DNA of 64,000 nucleotides from Bacteroidales bacterium (GCA_024401925.1 JAKSKD010000009.1:1-64000); one strand, 5' to 3'; counted from the first letter of the stretch, positions 48,600 to 57,435 are shown. Program-made: numbers and translations. Notes: generated by a model not told the origin, from the sequence alone.

Positions 48600-49796
48600 T
48601 TACAAGCTGCGTACAGCAGAGGCCAGTTTGTCGAGGGCAATCCTCAAAGTCTCCCGTGGACAGCCGATATTGAAACGCATAAAGCCTACTCCGCCCGGAC
48701 CGTAACATTCACCGTCATTAAGAGCCAGATGCGCTTTGTCTTCGAAGAGGCTGATGAGGTCTTTCTGAGAGAGACCGAGTCCGCGGCAGTCAAGCCATAA
48801 AAGGAAACCGAATTCAGGACGGACAAAACGTACCTGCGGTATATTCTCCTTCAAATACGCATCCACGAAATCGACATTTGACGAAATGTATTCCAGCATC
48901 TGTTCGCGCCATTCATTTCCTTCCCCGTAAGCTGCGAGAGTGGCTGTGGTGGCGAAAATTGTAGGATGTTCAAGTTCATCAGTATCAAGATAATAGAAGA
49001 ATTTCTCACGAAGTTTCTCATCCGCTATGATACAGTAGGACGATACGATTCCCGAGATATTGAAAGTTTTGGAAGGAGCCATGAAAGTGATGGCGTTCGA
49101 AGCGGCCGCTTCTGAAACCGATGCATACGGAACGTGTTCAGGGCATCCCGGGAGTGTCATTTCGGCATAAATTTCATCCGAAATTACAATCACTCCCCTC
49201 TTTGAGGTGATTTCAGCAACTTTCTTAAGATCCTCCTTCGACCAACTCACTCCGACGGGGTTTTGAGGATTGGACATTATCAGCATTTTGATAGACTTGT
49301 CGTTGTCCAAGAGTTTTTCAAGATGTTCGAAATTCATCCTGTAGCTTACGATGTCTCCATCTTTTTCTACCGGCATAAGAGGATTGTCGACACATTCGAT
49401 ATGATGCTGTTCGACAATCATTTTGAACTCGTGATACACTGGAGACTGGATTGCAATCTTCTCCCCCGGCTTGATGAAAGTCTCGATTGCAAAGCATATT
49501 CCCTTGACGATACCCGGCACATATCTGATGTTTTTATAATCCACTTCCCAACCGTGGAGGGATTTGACCCATCCGGCGATGGTAGGATAATATTCATCCG
49601 GAATCTTGTGATAGCCGAACACCGGATGCTCAAGTCGTGCCTTCAAGGCATTGACAATTGCGTCACAGGTCTTGAAATCCATATCCGCTATCCAGAACGG
49701 CATCAAATCATCACGCCCCTTGGCCTCCATCATACCGTCATATTTCTTGCAGGATGTCCCTGTTCTGTCTATTATCTCATCAAAATTATACCTCAT
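48600..49796 (-). CDS. PatB/MalY-family PLP-dependent C-S lyase/aminotransferase
   Basis: A 398-residue fold-type I PLP enzyme. The MalY/PatB subgroup is shown by FWIADMDFKTCDAIVNALKARLEHPVFGY at the start, SNPQNPVGVSW, ISDEIYAEM, and the PLP lysine in MAPSKTFNISG. Members cleave cystathionine or related C-S bonds; the substrate here is unknown. It has its own promoter (49824-49853) and lies just downstream of a separately promoted small-RNA candidate. Confidence 0.9.
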   Translation of the reverse strand: MRYNFDEIIDRTGTSCKKYDGMMEAKGRDDLMPFWIADMDFKTCDAIVNALKARLEHPVFGYHKIPDEYYPTIAGWVKSLHGWEVDYKNIRYVPGIVKGICFAIETFIKPGEKIAIQSPVYHEFKMIVEQHHIECVDNPLMPVEKDGDIVSYRMNFEHLEKLLDNDKSIKMLIMSNPQNPVGVSWSKEDLKKVAEITSKRGVIVISDEIYAEMTLPGCPEHVPYASVSEAAASNAITFMAPSKTFNISGIVSSYCIIADEKLREKFFYYLDTDELEHPTIFATTATLAAYGEGNEWREQMLEYISSNVDFVDAYLKENIPQVRFVRPEFGFLLWLDCRGLGLSQKDLISLFEDKAHLALNDGECYGPGGVGFMRFNIGCPRETLRIALDKLASAVRSL

Positions 49797-49823
49797 GATG
49801 CTACAGAAATTAGATTAATTCTG

Positions 49824-49853
49824 CAAAATTAATTAAAATAGGGTGAATACAAA
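49824..49853 (-). promoter_or_regulatory. Promoter of the patB-like gene
   Basis: Minus strand TTTG (49850-49853), 18 nt, TAATTTTG (49824-49831). The leader to the ATG at 49796 is about 24 nt. Confidence 0.6.
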
Positions 49854-49866
49854 TGAGAATAAAGGG

Positions 49867-49915
49867 TAAAAAATAAAAAAAATGAGTCGCCGGCGCTCAC
49901 GCGTGGACCACTCAT
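49867..49915 (-). terminator. Intrinsic terminator of the small-RNA candidate
   Basis: Minus strand ATGAGT (49910-49915) pairs with ACTCAT (49882-49887) around a GC-rich middle that includes CGC-GTGA-GCG. It is followed by eight Ts, an A and more Ts down to 49867. Such T-rich hairpins are uncommon in this window. Confidence 0.6.
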
Positions 49916-49996
49916 ACTAACCACATAATTAATAACACTAAAACTAATAACCAATGGAGTCGGAGGGCTGCAGAACGCATCACCTGCACAACTCTG
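49868..49996 (-). ncRNA. Candidate small RNA upstream of the patB-like gene
   Basis: A stretch of about 128 nt bounded by a consensus promoter (50000-50030) and an intrinsic terminator (49867-49915), with no open frame. The predicted RNA begins with a small hairpin (TGCAG/CTGCA, 49969-49988). A long A/U-rich unpaired middle follows (about 49916-49955), then the GC-rich terminator stem. The patB-like gene has its own promoter after the terminator, so this is more likely a free-standing RNA than a leader, though read-through attenuation is possible. I do not recognise an Rfam family. Confidence 0.55.
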
Positions 49997-49999
49997 ATG

Positions 50000-50030
50000 C
50001 AAATATATACATTAATAAATTATTTGCAAA
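50000..50030 (-). promoter_or_regulatory. Consensus promoter of the small-RNA candidate
   Basis: Minus strand TTTG (50027-50030), exactly 19 nt, TATATTTG (50000-50007). Both boxes match fully. No coding sequence follows before the terminator at 49867-49915. The AT-rich stretch 50031-50134 behind it shows nothing else. Confidence 0.7.
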
Positions 50031-50134
50031 ATATTTTTAAAGTTTTTTTAAAAAATACTACAAAAAATTTATTAAATAATCTCTGGATAAGGTAGTTTAT
50101 TGATTTTCAGTAATTTAACAAAAAGCCATTGATG

Positions 50135-51844
50135 TCACTTTTTCCGACCAGACTTGATGAATTTTTTGATTACACTGTGATTATCCTCATTCTGGGCAAG
50201 AACATTCGGCTTGAAACGCGAGGCATCCCTGTGATTCCTGCTGATGATGAAACGCTTGAATTTATTGAAAGCATTCGGCTCGAGCAGGAACACAGCCGGA
50301 TCCTTAAGTCTGAAGCTGTCTCTTTTTGATTGATACTCGATATTGATGACTTTCAAGTTTTGATCCACCACTTTCGCAAACTCCTCGGATTTTTTCTGAT
50401 TAACCCTCGAATCCTCGAATTCGAAGTACCAGTCGTAACGGGATTCCTGTAAATTCACATAGCCGGCATAATAAAGCAGTTTCATCCCTGTGGACTCCTG
50501 TGCGGCATCCACGGCTTTTATGAACTGGTCTTCATAGAGCTTTTCTCCGGTAATTGATACTATTCCATTAACTTTCTGCACCATATGCACACGGGGAGCC
50601 TGTTTGTAACGGGAGGCAACCTGTATGATGTCATTCATATTATAGCGGAAAAGTCCCGAGCAGGTAGTGACAAATGGACAATACCGCTCACCTTCCTTCA
50701 GCTCGTCAAGCCGGAAGAAAGGAGCAGACGGATTCCCAAGGTCTTTCTCTCTTTTGAACTCGAAGAAATGCTTGTTCGGAAACAGGACACTTTCGTTACT
50801 TTTGTCAACGACAAGTCCCGCCCTGCACTCGGATGCGAAATATCCGAATTCATGATGTACGACAGATGGAGAAAAGAAATCTTGTATTTTGCTGGAATAT
50901 ATTTGCGTATTTCCGCATTTCCACGTACTCAGCAACTGAAGATTCGGCCAATAATGCCTTGGAAGCACACGTTCGTATAAGGTCTGGAGTCGTCTGAGTT
51001 CATATGCCCTACCAGGATTCGGCTTTAAGTTTTTTTCGAGCTTCTCCCTGATTTCAGGTTCAATTGCGATATCGCTTTTTATTGTTCCCTCTCCTATATC
51101 CTTTATAAAGTCATCTAAATGTTGGTCAACGACCGACTGCATTTCCAACACAGTGCTGGGATTAGGCGTAACCCAGAGAGTCACATCCTTTTCGATGGCA
51201 TAACGCATCAAAGTATAATATCGGGCCGAATAATTCTCAATAGAAAACACATCCTGCGGGACTGCATACATCCGGGTTATCAGTTTACCTGTGCTTCCAT
51301 TGGTCAGGCCGGAGGCAGAGCCTACCGGAGTAGCGTCCTCAGTCTGTCCTTCTTCCGTCTTCCCAACAATGGTCAAGATATACCCGGACAAACATTTCAA
51401 TTTAAGCCTGCTGTAATTCAGCATCATTAGTTTTGACATCCCAAGATACACCTTATCGAGATAGGGTTCAGAAATAGGAATGTATTTAGGTTCTCCGGTA
51501 CTTCCGGAAGTGGTGGCATACATTACGGGCTTGCCTTTGATAAGCACATCGGACTCGCCTGACATCATACGCTTCACATATGGACGAATATCCTCATATT
51601 CAACAGCAGGGACAAATTGTCTGTAAAGTCTGATCAGTTCAAATTCATCCTTCGCCCGGAGTATTTCGTCAAAATGGTGCTCTCGTCCGAATACAGTATC
51701 GGCAGATGCTGAAAGTATGGAGCGAAGGGTTTTGACTTGAGAAATAAAAGGAAATCTGCAGGCATTATTGAACTCCGCATTCTCCCTCACGCAGATGAAT
51801 CTCAAAGCATTGTAGATGGTTAGAGCTTTGATTCCGGTATTCAT
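50135..51844 (-). CDS. GH3 auxin-responsive promoter family protein (acyl-adenylate enzyme)
   Basis: A 569-residue member of the GH3 branch of the ANL superfamily, which joins carboxylic acids to amino acids through an acyl-adenylate. The ATP-binding loop reads YATTSGSTGEPKYIP, and the later motifs FGYFASECRAGL and LFRYNMNDIIQV fit the family. Bacterial members are frequent in Bacteroidota but their substrates are mostly unknown. There is no signal peptide. It sits 22 bp after rfbA on the same strand. Confidence 0.85.
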   Translation of the reverse strand: MNTGIKALTIYNALRFICVRENAEFNNACRFPFISQVKTLRSILSASADTVFGREHHFDEILRAKDEFELIRLYRQFVPAVEYEDIRPYVKRMMSGESDVLIKGKPVMYATTSGSTGEPKYIPISEPYLDKVYLGMSKLMMLNYSRLKLKCLSGYILTIVGKTEEGQTEDATPVGSASGLTNGSTGKLITRMYAVPQDVFSIENYSARYYTLMRYAIEKDVTLWVTPNPSTVLEMQSVVDQHLDDFIKDIGEGTIKSDIAIEPEIREKLEKNLKPNPGRAYELRRLQTLYERVLPRHYWPNLQLLSTWKCGNTQIYSSKIQDFFSPSVVHHEFGYFASECRAGLVVDKSNESVLFPNKHFFEFKREKDLGNPSAPFFRLDELKEGERYCPFVTTCSGLFRYNMNDIIQVASRYKQAPRVHMVQKVNGIVSITGEKLYEDQFIKAVDAAQESTGMKLLYYAGYVNLQESRYDWYFEFEDSRVNQKKSEEFAKVVDQNLKVINIEYQSKRDSFRLKDPAVFLLEPNAFNKFKRFIISRNHRDASRFKPNVLAQNEDNHSVIKKFIKSGRKK

Positions 51845-51866
51845 ACGTTTTTGAATGACTAAAATA

Positions 51867-52739
51867 TTATTTCAGAAGGCTGAGCAGATACTGGCCATAT
51901 TGGTTTTTCTCCATCGGTCCTGCAACCTTCCTGAGTTGGTCGGCTGTTATCCAACCGTGTTCAAATGCGATAGCCTCCAGACAGGAGACTTTAAGGCCTG
52001 TACGTTTCTCAATTGTCTCAACGAAGACGGATGCATCTGAGAGGCTGTCGTGCGTCCCGGTATCGAGCCAGGCGAAACCTCTCCCCAGATTCTGCACTCG
52101 AAGAGCACCCTTAGAAAGATATTCTTGATTAACCGTGGTGATTTCCAATTCTCCTCTAGCGGAAGGCTTGATGTGTTTTGCAATCTCCACCACACTGTTC
52201 GGATAGAAATACAATCCTACTACAGCATAGTTGCTTTTCGGATGTTCCGGTTTTTCCTCAATGCTGAGACAGTTACCGTCAGCATCAAATTCAGCGACTC
52301 CATATCTCTGAGGGTCGCTCACGTAGTATCCGAATACAGTTGCCTTGTTCTCCGCCGATACAGTTTTGACGGCATCATTGAGTTTCTGGCTGAATCCTGC
52401 GCCATAGAAGATATTGTCTCCAAGGACAAGGCAAACATCATCATTTCCGATAAACTCCGCGCCTATTATGAAGGCCTGGGCAAGTCCGTCAGGGGAAGGC
52501 TGCTCCGCATATTCGAAGCGTACGCCGTAGTCAGAGCCGTCGCCGAGAAGCCTTTTGAAGCCCTGGAGGTCCTGAGGGGTGGAGATTATGAGGATATCCC
52601 TTATTCCGGCCAGCATTAGGACGCTGATAGGATAATAGACCATAGGTTTGTCATAAATTGGAAGCAATTGCTTGCTGACTCCTTTGGTAATAGGATATAG
52701 ACGGGTGCCTGAGCCGCCGGCCAATACAATTCCTTTCAT
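51867..52739 (-). CDS. rfbA: Glucose-1-phosphate thymidylyltransferase
   Basis: It makes dTDP-glucose, the first step to dTDP-rhamnose and other O-antigen sugars. The 290-residue protein has [29 protein letters not shown] in the first 40 residues, [11 protein letters not shown], and the sugar-binding [19 protein letters not shown]. The length is typical of RmlA. The other rml genes are not in the window. It is divergent from the RluA-family gene. Confidence 0.95.
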   Translation of the reverse strand: MKGIVLAGGSGTRLYPITKGVSKQLLPIYDKPMVYYPISVLMLAGIRDILIISTPQDLQGFKRLLGDGSDYGVRFEYAEQPSPDGLAQAFIIGAEFIGNDDVCLVLGDNIFYGAGFSQKLNDAVKTVSAENKATVFGYYVSDPQRYGVAEFDADGNCLSIEEKPEHPKSNYAVVGLYFYPNSVVEIAKHIKPSARGELEITTVNQEYLSKGALRVQNLGRGFAWLDTGTHDSLSDASVFVETIEKRTGLKVSCLEAIAFEHGWITADQLRKVAGPMEKNQYGQYLLSLLK

Positions 52740-52803
52740 ACAATCAGTAATAGCACGTAGTCAATAGGTTGCCAAATATAGTAATTTTTATTTTCAATGT
52801 ACG

Positions 52804-52811
52804 TAACTTTG
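52804..52811 (+). promoter_or_regulatory. -7 box 4 nt before the RluA-family start
   Basis: TAACTTTG, a full TAnnTTTG match, is followed by CCCC and the ATG at 52816. Transcription would begin at the start codon, implying a leaderless mRNA. The -33 region is only TTTT. Confidence 0.4.
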
Positions 52812-52815
52812 CCCC

Positions 52816-54108
52816 ATGTTCACTTATCCGTTCTGCTACATACCATCAAAGGAAATATCAGATGCTGCCGGGCGTCTGATAAAAACGATTGACGGCGATT
52901 CCTCATTGAGAGAAATTTTCGATGAGGGTAAGATGCTGGGTGTAATGATGGTCAGAATGCCTGACGGCAGCAGGGATTTCATATATGGTTTTTCGGGAAA
53001 TGCCGGTGGGAAAAACATCATCGAAGGGTTTGTGCCGCCGATTTTCGATCTCTCCGCCCCGGACGGATGGTATAAAAAGAGAGAAGCGGAGATTTCGCGC
53101 ACGGATGATGCCGGAATGAAAGCAGAAATGTCCCGTGAACTTCAGGACTGGATCTTCACAAGATACATTGTCAGAAACGCGCTTGGAGAAGAAAAAAGTA
53201 TCAAAGACATTTTCGCATCGCAGGGCCTGGTACCACCTGGCGGAACAGGAGAATGCGCCGCGCCCAAGATGCTGCAGTTCGCATACAAGAATGGATTGGA
53301 ACCTCTGGCAATGGGGGAATTCTGGTACGGACACTCCCCTTCTTCCGAAGTTCGTCTGCACGGACATTTCTACCCGTCTTGTACGGGAAAATGCGGTCCC
53401 CTGCTTGGATATATGCTTCAGGGACTAGAGGTTGAACCGAGTCCGCTTTCAAGCCACGACGGTCTGGAGGGATACAGCATCGTTTATGAGGACGGATGCA
53501 TATTGGTCATTGACAAGCCATCCGGAATGATCTGCGTTCCGGGAAAAACGGGGGAAGATTCCCTTCTTGAAAAGCTGGAAAAGGAAAGGAAGATGAAGAT
53601 TTACTCCTGTCACAGGCTGGATATGGACACGTCAGGGCTAATAGTTTATGCCAAGACACTTGAGGCTAAAGTAAACCTCGAAAGACAGTTCAGCGACAGG
53701 AGTACAGAGAAAACGTATATAGCAAGGCTGTCTTCCGGAGCAAAATTCACTCTTCCGGAAGAAGGTGTGATAGATCTGCCACTAATGCTCGATTACTACG
53801 ACAGACCAAGGCAGAAAGTGGATTATGCTGAAGGGAAAGCGGCCGTGACGGAATATAGGGTTAATGATATTCTGGAAAATGGAGAAATGGATATATTGTT
53901 CCGTCCGCTTACGGGACGTACACACCAGCTGAGAGTGCACGCGGCGCACGCAAATGGTCTCGGAAGACCGATAAAAGGAGACCGGCTCTATGGAGGGACA
54001 CCTTATAAAAGGCTTTGTCTCCATGCCGCAGAACTGTCATTCGACCATCCGGAAACCGGGGATAGGATGCATTTCGGAAATAGTTTGGATTATAGTATAT
54101 TTGATTGA
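52816..54108 (+). CDS. RluA-family pseudouridine synthase with N-terminal extension
   Basis: A 430-residue protein. The C-terminal 215 residues are the catalytic RluA domain (ILVIDKPSGMICVPG, then HRLDMDTSGLIVYAK with the catalytic Asp, RPLTGRTHQLRVHAAH). The N-terminal 210 residues are an extension seen in Bacteroidota members: SRDFIYGFSGNAGGKNIIEGFVPP, PPGGTGECAAPKMLQFAY, FWYGHSP, and CTGKCGPLLGYML with conserved cysteines. The target uridine is not known. The promoter box lies only 4 nt before this ATG. Confidence 0.9.
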   Translation: MFTYPFCYIPSKEISDAAGRLIKTIDGDSSLREIFDEGKMLGVMMVRMPDGSRDFIYGFSGNAGGKNIIEGFVPPIFDLSAPDGWYKKREAEISRTDDAGMKAEMSRELQDWIFTRYIVRNALGEEKSIKDIFASQGLVPPGGTGECAAPKMLQFAYKNGLEPLAMGEFWYGHSPSSEVRLHGHFYPSCTGKCGPLLGYMLQGLEVEPSPLSSHDGLEGYSIVYEDGCILVIDKPSGMICVPGKTGEDSLLEKLEKERKMKIYSCHRLDMDTSGLIVYAKTLEAKVNLERQFSDRSTEKTYIARLSSGAKFTLPEEGVIDLPLMLDYYDRPRQKVDYAEGKAAVTEYRVNDILENGEMDILFRPLTGRTHQLRVHAAHANGLGRPIKGDRLYGGTPYKRLCLHAAELSFDHPETGDRMHFGNSLDYSIFD

Positions 54109-54127
54109 CCAATTTGTTTCTGAAAAG

Positions 54128-55294
54128 ATGAAGATCGCAATCATAGGCGCGGGCGCTGCAGGATGTTTCTGTTCAATAGAATTGAAGCGGAGACTGCCCG
54201 GAGCGGATGTCACGGTCTATGAAGCCGGGGCGAAGGCTCTTGCAAAGGTAGCGCTTACCGGAGGCGGAAGATGCAATCTGACCAATTCTTTCGAAGGCAT
54301 ATCAAAGCTATCCGAAGCATACCCGCGCGGAGAGAGTTTGATGAAGCGCGCGCTGCGTAATTTCAGCAACAAGGACTGCATGGAATGGTTCGAGCGGGAA
54401 GGAGTCAGACTTGTAGCGCAGGAGGACTGCTGCGTCTTTCCGAAATCGCAGGATGCAATGCAGATTGTCAGCACTCTGCTGCAGAGGATGAAAGAGGCCG
54501 GGGTAATATTGAAGACAAGATGCAGAATTGACAATCTGAAGGAGCTCGATGCCGATATAAAGATTGTGACAACAGGAGGAAGCCCGAAGCGTTCCGGACT
54601 GTCATTTCTGGACGGATACAAGCTTGATATCTCCGAACCTGTACCTTCCCTATTCACATTCAACATTTACGACGAGAATCTTCGGAGACTGACAGGAACC
54701 GTCATACAGGACGTCACAGCGGGCATTTGCGGAACATCGTTCAAGGCAAGCGGTCCCCTTCTCATTACTGACTGGGGTGTAAGCGGTCCGGCGATACTCA
54801 AGCTGTCATCATATGCTGCAAGGTATCTCGCCGAACATAATTACAACGCTGACCTTAACATCAATTGGGGATGCAGTTTCAACTCAACGGACAGTAAGAG
54901 ACAAGTAGCGCATCTCCATCCGGAGAAGATTACGGCAAGACTGTGGGAGCATCTGGTTGCAAGGTCCGGAATACGGCAGGACATAACTGCAGGAGAATTG
55001 GGATCAAAAAGTCTCAACAAACTGAACGGAACACTTTCCAGCGACGTCTATCATATCAGCGGCAAAGGCAGGTTCAAGGAAGAATTCGTGACCTGCGGAG
55101 GCGTTTCACTCAACAATATCAATCTCAACACTTTGGAGTGCAAGGAATACCCCGAACTCTATTTCGCCGGAGAAGTCCTTGATGTTGACGGCATCACAGG
55201 AGGCTTCAATCTGCAGGCCGCATGGTCGATGGCATTCACAGTAGCACAATCGATATGCCGGGCTACGGGCTCCAGGATGCATCCACAGCCATAA
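54128..55294 (+). CDS. BaiN/HI0933-family FAD-dependent oxidoreductase
   Basis: A 388-residue flavoprotein. The start at 54128 gives the dinucleotide-binding motif IAIIGAGAAGCFCSIEL right at the N-terminus; the longer frame from 53990 runs back into the RluA-family gene. Other family marks are KVALTGGGRCNLTNSF, IVTTGGSPKRS, GPLLITDWGVSGPAIL, and the end LYFAGEVLDVDGITGGFNLQAAW. The physiological substrate of most members is unknown. It follows the RluA-family gene by 19 bp. Confidence 0.9.
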   Translation: MKIAIIGAGAAGCFCSIELKRRLPGADVTVYEAGAKALAKVALTGGGRCNLTNSFEGISKLSEAYPRGESLMKRALRNFSNKDCMEWFEREGVRLVAQEDCCVFPKSQDAMQIVSTLLQRMKEAGVILKTRCRIDNLKELDADIKIVTTGGSPKRSGLSFLDGYKLDISEPVPSLFTFNIYDENLRRLTGTVIQDVTAGICGTSFKASGPLLITDWGVSGPAILKLSSYAARYLAEHNYNADLNINWGCSFNSTDSKRQVAHLHPEKITARLWEHLVARSGIRQDITAGELGSKSLNKLNGTLSSDVYHISGKGRFKEEFVTCGGVSLNNINLNTLECKEYPELYFAGEVLDVDGITGGFNLQAAWSMAFTVAQSICRATGSRMHPQP

Positions 55295-55368
55295 TAGGCC
55301 AATCACTGAAAACCGGATGCTTACGCCCGATTGTCTGCACGGAATCGAAGAAAATAATAAAATATTGC

Positions 55369-55376
55369 TATATTTG
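55369..55376 (+). promoter_or_regulatory. -7 box of tRNA-Ser
   Basis: TATATTTG, a full TAnnTTTG match, ends 10 nt before the tRNA. The predicted 5' leader of the tRNA precursor is about 7 nt. Confidence 0.5.
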
Positions 55377-55386
55377 CCCCATCAAA

Positions 55387-55474
55387 GGAAAGATGCTCGA
55401 GTGGTTGAAGAGGCACGATTGGAAATCGTGTGTACTCCAAAAGGGTACCCAGGGTTCGAATCCCTGTCTTTCCG
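55387..55474 (+). tRNA. tRNA-Ser (GGA)
   Basis: An 88-nt type II tRNA. The acceptor stem GGAAAGA pairs with TCTTTCC, with G as discriminator. The anticodon stem CACGA/TCGTG encloses TT-GGA-AA (anticodon GGA at 55421-55423). The T arm contains GGTTCGAATCC, and the long variable arm fits serine. It reads UCC/UCU codons. The 3' CCA is not encoded. Confidence 0.95.
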
Positions 55475-55600
55475 CAAGAGCCATTGAAGCGTAGCTAAGG
55501 GCGAAACAAAATTATGTAACGCCATGGGAAATGGCAAAAATGATTGACAAAAAAGCACGCAGTAAAACAAAGCAATAATCCTTGTGCATCAGTCTTAAAT

Positions 55601-55626
55601 CAGAGTCCACCAGGGCTCTGTTTTTA
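55601..55626 (+). terminator. Intrinsic terminator after tRNA-Ser
   Basis: CAGAGTCC-ACCA-GGGCTCTG forms an 8-bp stem (one G-T pair) with a 4-nt loop, followed by TTTTTA. It lies 127 nt after the tRNA and may end its transcript, or may belong to the lost gene it abuts. Confidence 0.6.
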
Positions 55627-55651
55627 TTTAAATTTCAGGCAAAATGGCAAT

Positions 55652-55789
55652 CACACTTCAAGGACATTGTCTGCATTACTTGATATGTCTCAAAGGTCTG
55701 TTGAGAGAGACATCTCTTCTCTTCGGAAAAACGGATTCATAGATAAAGAAGGCTCCACAAAGAATGGAACTTGGAAAGTCTTGAAATAG
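55652..55789 (+). pseudogene. C-terminal winged-helix relic of an AlbA-type ATP-binding regulator
   Basis: The last 45 residues of the frame ending at 55789 read as a DeoR-like winged helix (LSALLDMSQRSVERDISSL, then KNGFIDKEGS and NGTWKVLK). This matches the C-terminal end of Schlafen/AlbA_2-domain ATP-binding proteins common in Bacteroidota. The catalytic N-terminal domains are missing. The frame can be opened back to 55544, but that part runs through a terminator hairpin and shows no family character. Confidence 0.5.
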
Positions 55790-56005
55790 CGGTTCCTCTT
55801 GAGCCCTTCGGTCCGACATGTCATAATAGTGTTCTGTGGAATGTAAAATTCTAGATATCAAGGAATTACTTATACATACCAAGAACAAATTATGAAGGGT
55901 GTCAGTCGGTAATTTATTGAATCGCAGTCATTTATGTCCCACGAAATCAATGTCGGATTATTCTTGGGACGTCAAGGAAGTGCATTACCAGGGGCTTGCA
56001 ATTAT

Positions 56006-56105
56006 TTATAAGTCCTTAGTAAATACTCGAACGTAATCTATCTCAAAAGTTGCGGGGAGGCAATTGTAATCAACACCCTCTGCTCCGCCGAAATTTCCGC
56101 CGAAC
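56006..56105 (-). pseudogene. C-terminal relic of a GH16 glycoside hydrolase
   Basis: The minus-strand frame ending at TAA 56006-56008 reads FGGNFGGAEGVDYNC, then LPATFEIDYVRVF. That is the usual C-terminal end of GH16 beta-glucanases (the GG-N-F/W-GG...VDYVRVY pattern). Everything upstream is replaced by an IS21-like end and then the symporter gene. Only about 33 residues remain. Confidence 0.55.
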
Positions 56106-56114
56106 GTGGAAAAT

Positions 56115-56154
56115 CCGAACGAAATTGACCCCCGAATTCCGGTCGAAATTGACA
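56115..56154. mobile_element. Relic terminal end of an IS21-like insertion sequence
   Basis: The minus strand begins TGTCAATTTCGACCGG and repeats GTCAATTTCG 24 bp later (plus-strand gaaattgac at 56145 and 56121). Multiple terminal repeats of this form, starting with TG, are typical of IS21-family ends in Bacteroidota. No transposase gene remains. It adjoins the truncated GH16 tail, so an insertion followed by deletion is likely. Confidence 0.45.
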
Positions 56155-56176
56155 AATTCATTTCCCTGAAATAATA

Positions 56177-57340
56177 TTATGCTGATTTTTTGAAAGTCTT
56201 GTCGACAATGAGCGCCAAGGCGCCGTCGGACATGACATTGCAGGCCGTACCAAAGCTGTCCATAACAATATACAACGTTACTATCAAGGCCAGACCGGTC
56301 TCGTCGAATCCGAATACCGATGACAAGACTCCGAGTGACGCCATTATTACTCCGCCGGGAACACCCGGGGCGGCAACTGCAGTTATTGACTCCAGCATAA
56401 TAAAGCCGAGTATAAGGTCAAAAGAGAAAGGCATTCCCTGCAACATCATTATGGTAATGGCGCAGGCCGTGATTTTCATCATTGACCCCGGCATATGGAT
56501 GGTAGCGCACAGAGGAACTGAAAAGTTGCTTACAGGTTCACTCACACCGCATTTCCGGGTACAGGATAATGTGACAGGAATAGTAGCGGCGCTGCTCGAT
56601 GTCCCAAGAGCAGTGAGGTATGCCGGAAGCATTGAAACTATGTTCTTGAAAGGATTGCTGCGGGATATAGCCCCGGATATGCAATAGACAGTGATGAGCC
56701 ACACTATGCTCATTGCAAATATTACCGCTATTATCTTTGCGAATACCTTCAGCACTGGGAGTATATCTCCGACACATGCCATTTTAAGGAAAATGCCGAA
56801 TACATAGATAGGAAGAAGGGGCACCAGCGTTGATGATATGGCTTTTGTAACCAGCTCCTCGAAATCGAAGATCACATTTTTTAATGATCCCTTGCCGGTA
56901 ATAGTAAGTAAAGTTCCTGTCAGGATTGCGAGAACCAACGCCGAAGTTACGTTCATAACAGCCGGGATGTCAAGGGTGAAGAATGGATTTACGGTATCTG
57001 ATTCCAGTTTGTCGATGTTCATATGAACGCCATCGAGAAGGCTGGGGAAAGCGGATACACTTACTCCATAAGAGAATGTGCCGGCCAATATGCTTGAGAA
57101 ATAGGCCAGTACGATTGTAAAAAGCAGCATCTTCCCGGCATCGGCTCCTACCCTGCATATCGCCGGTGTCACCAGACCGATGATTATGAGAGGGACCATA
57201 AACCCTATGTATTGGGAGAATATGTAATTGAATGTAGTGAAAATCCTTATTGCCGGAACAGGAAGGACACGACCGAGAAGACATCCGAGCAGGCAGGCTA
57301 TGAGAACTTTCCAAATCAGGGCTATTTTCAACTTTTTCAT
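56177..57340 (-). CDS. Dicarboxylate/amino acid:cation symporter (SDF family)
   Basis: A 387-residue membrane protein starting at 57340 (MKKLKIALIWKVLIACLLGCLLG). It has about eight helices and two hairpins of the glutamate/dicarboxylate:Na+ family. Core motifs: FMVPLIIIGLVTPAI, the serine-rich tip GTSSSAATIPVTLSC, the MPGSMMKI cation-binding region (usually NMDGT-like), and ITAVAAPGVPGGVI. It imports an acidic or small neutral amino acid or a dicarboxylate with Na+ or H+. It is flanked on both sides by decayed DNA and repeats, but the gene itself looks intact. Confidence 0.88.
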   Translation of the reverse strand: MKKLKIALIWKVLIACLLGCLLGRVLPVPAIRIFTTFNYIFSQYIGFMVPLIIIGLVTPAICRVGADAGKMLLFTIVLAYFSSILAGTFSYGVSVSAFPSLLDGVHMNIDKLESDTVNPFFTLDIPAVMNVTSALVLAILTGTLLTITGKGSLKNVIFDFEELVTKAISSTLVPLLPIYVFGIFLKMACVGDILPVLKVFAKIIAVIFAMSIVWLITVYCISGAISRSNPFKNIVSMLPAYLTALGTSSSAATIPVTLSCTRKCGVSEPVSNFSVPLCATIHMPGSMMKITACAITIMMLQGMPFSFDLILGFIMLESITAVAAPGVPGGVIMASLGVLSSVFGFDETGLALIVTLYIVMDSFGTACNVMSDGALALIVDKTFKKSA

Positions 57341-57435
57341 ACAGGACCGATGGAATTTTACATAACTGTACGAAGATGCACATTTTTTAACTGATAGGCA
57401 AACAACAAACACGACCTTGTACTCAAAAATAATTA

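Larger units (their letters stand above)
55475..56176. other. Decayed accessory DNA between tRNA-Ser and the symporter gene
   Basis: About 700 bp without an intact gene. It holds a terminator (55601-55626), a winged-helix relic (55652-55789), a GH16 tail on the other strand (56006-56105), and an IS21-like end (56115-56154). In 55790-56005 I see nothing recognisable. Confidence 0.6.

Noticed and set aside
49977..50000. GCATCA/TGATGC hairpin at the 5' end of the small-RNA candidate
   Set aside because: Its outer arm overlaps the -7 box and would not be transcribed; a different hairpin (49969-49988) was used instead.
55544..55789. Complete 81-codon gene with winged helix
   Set aside because: The first half reads through a terminator hairpin and has no family pattern; only the C-terminal part is credible, so it is called a relic.
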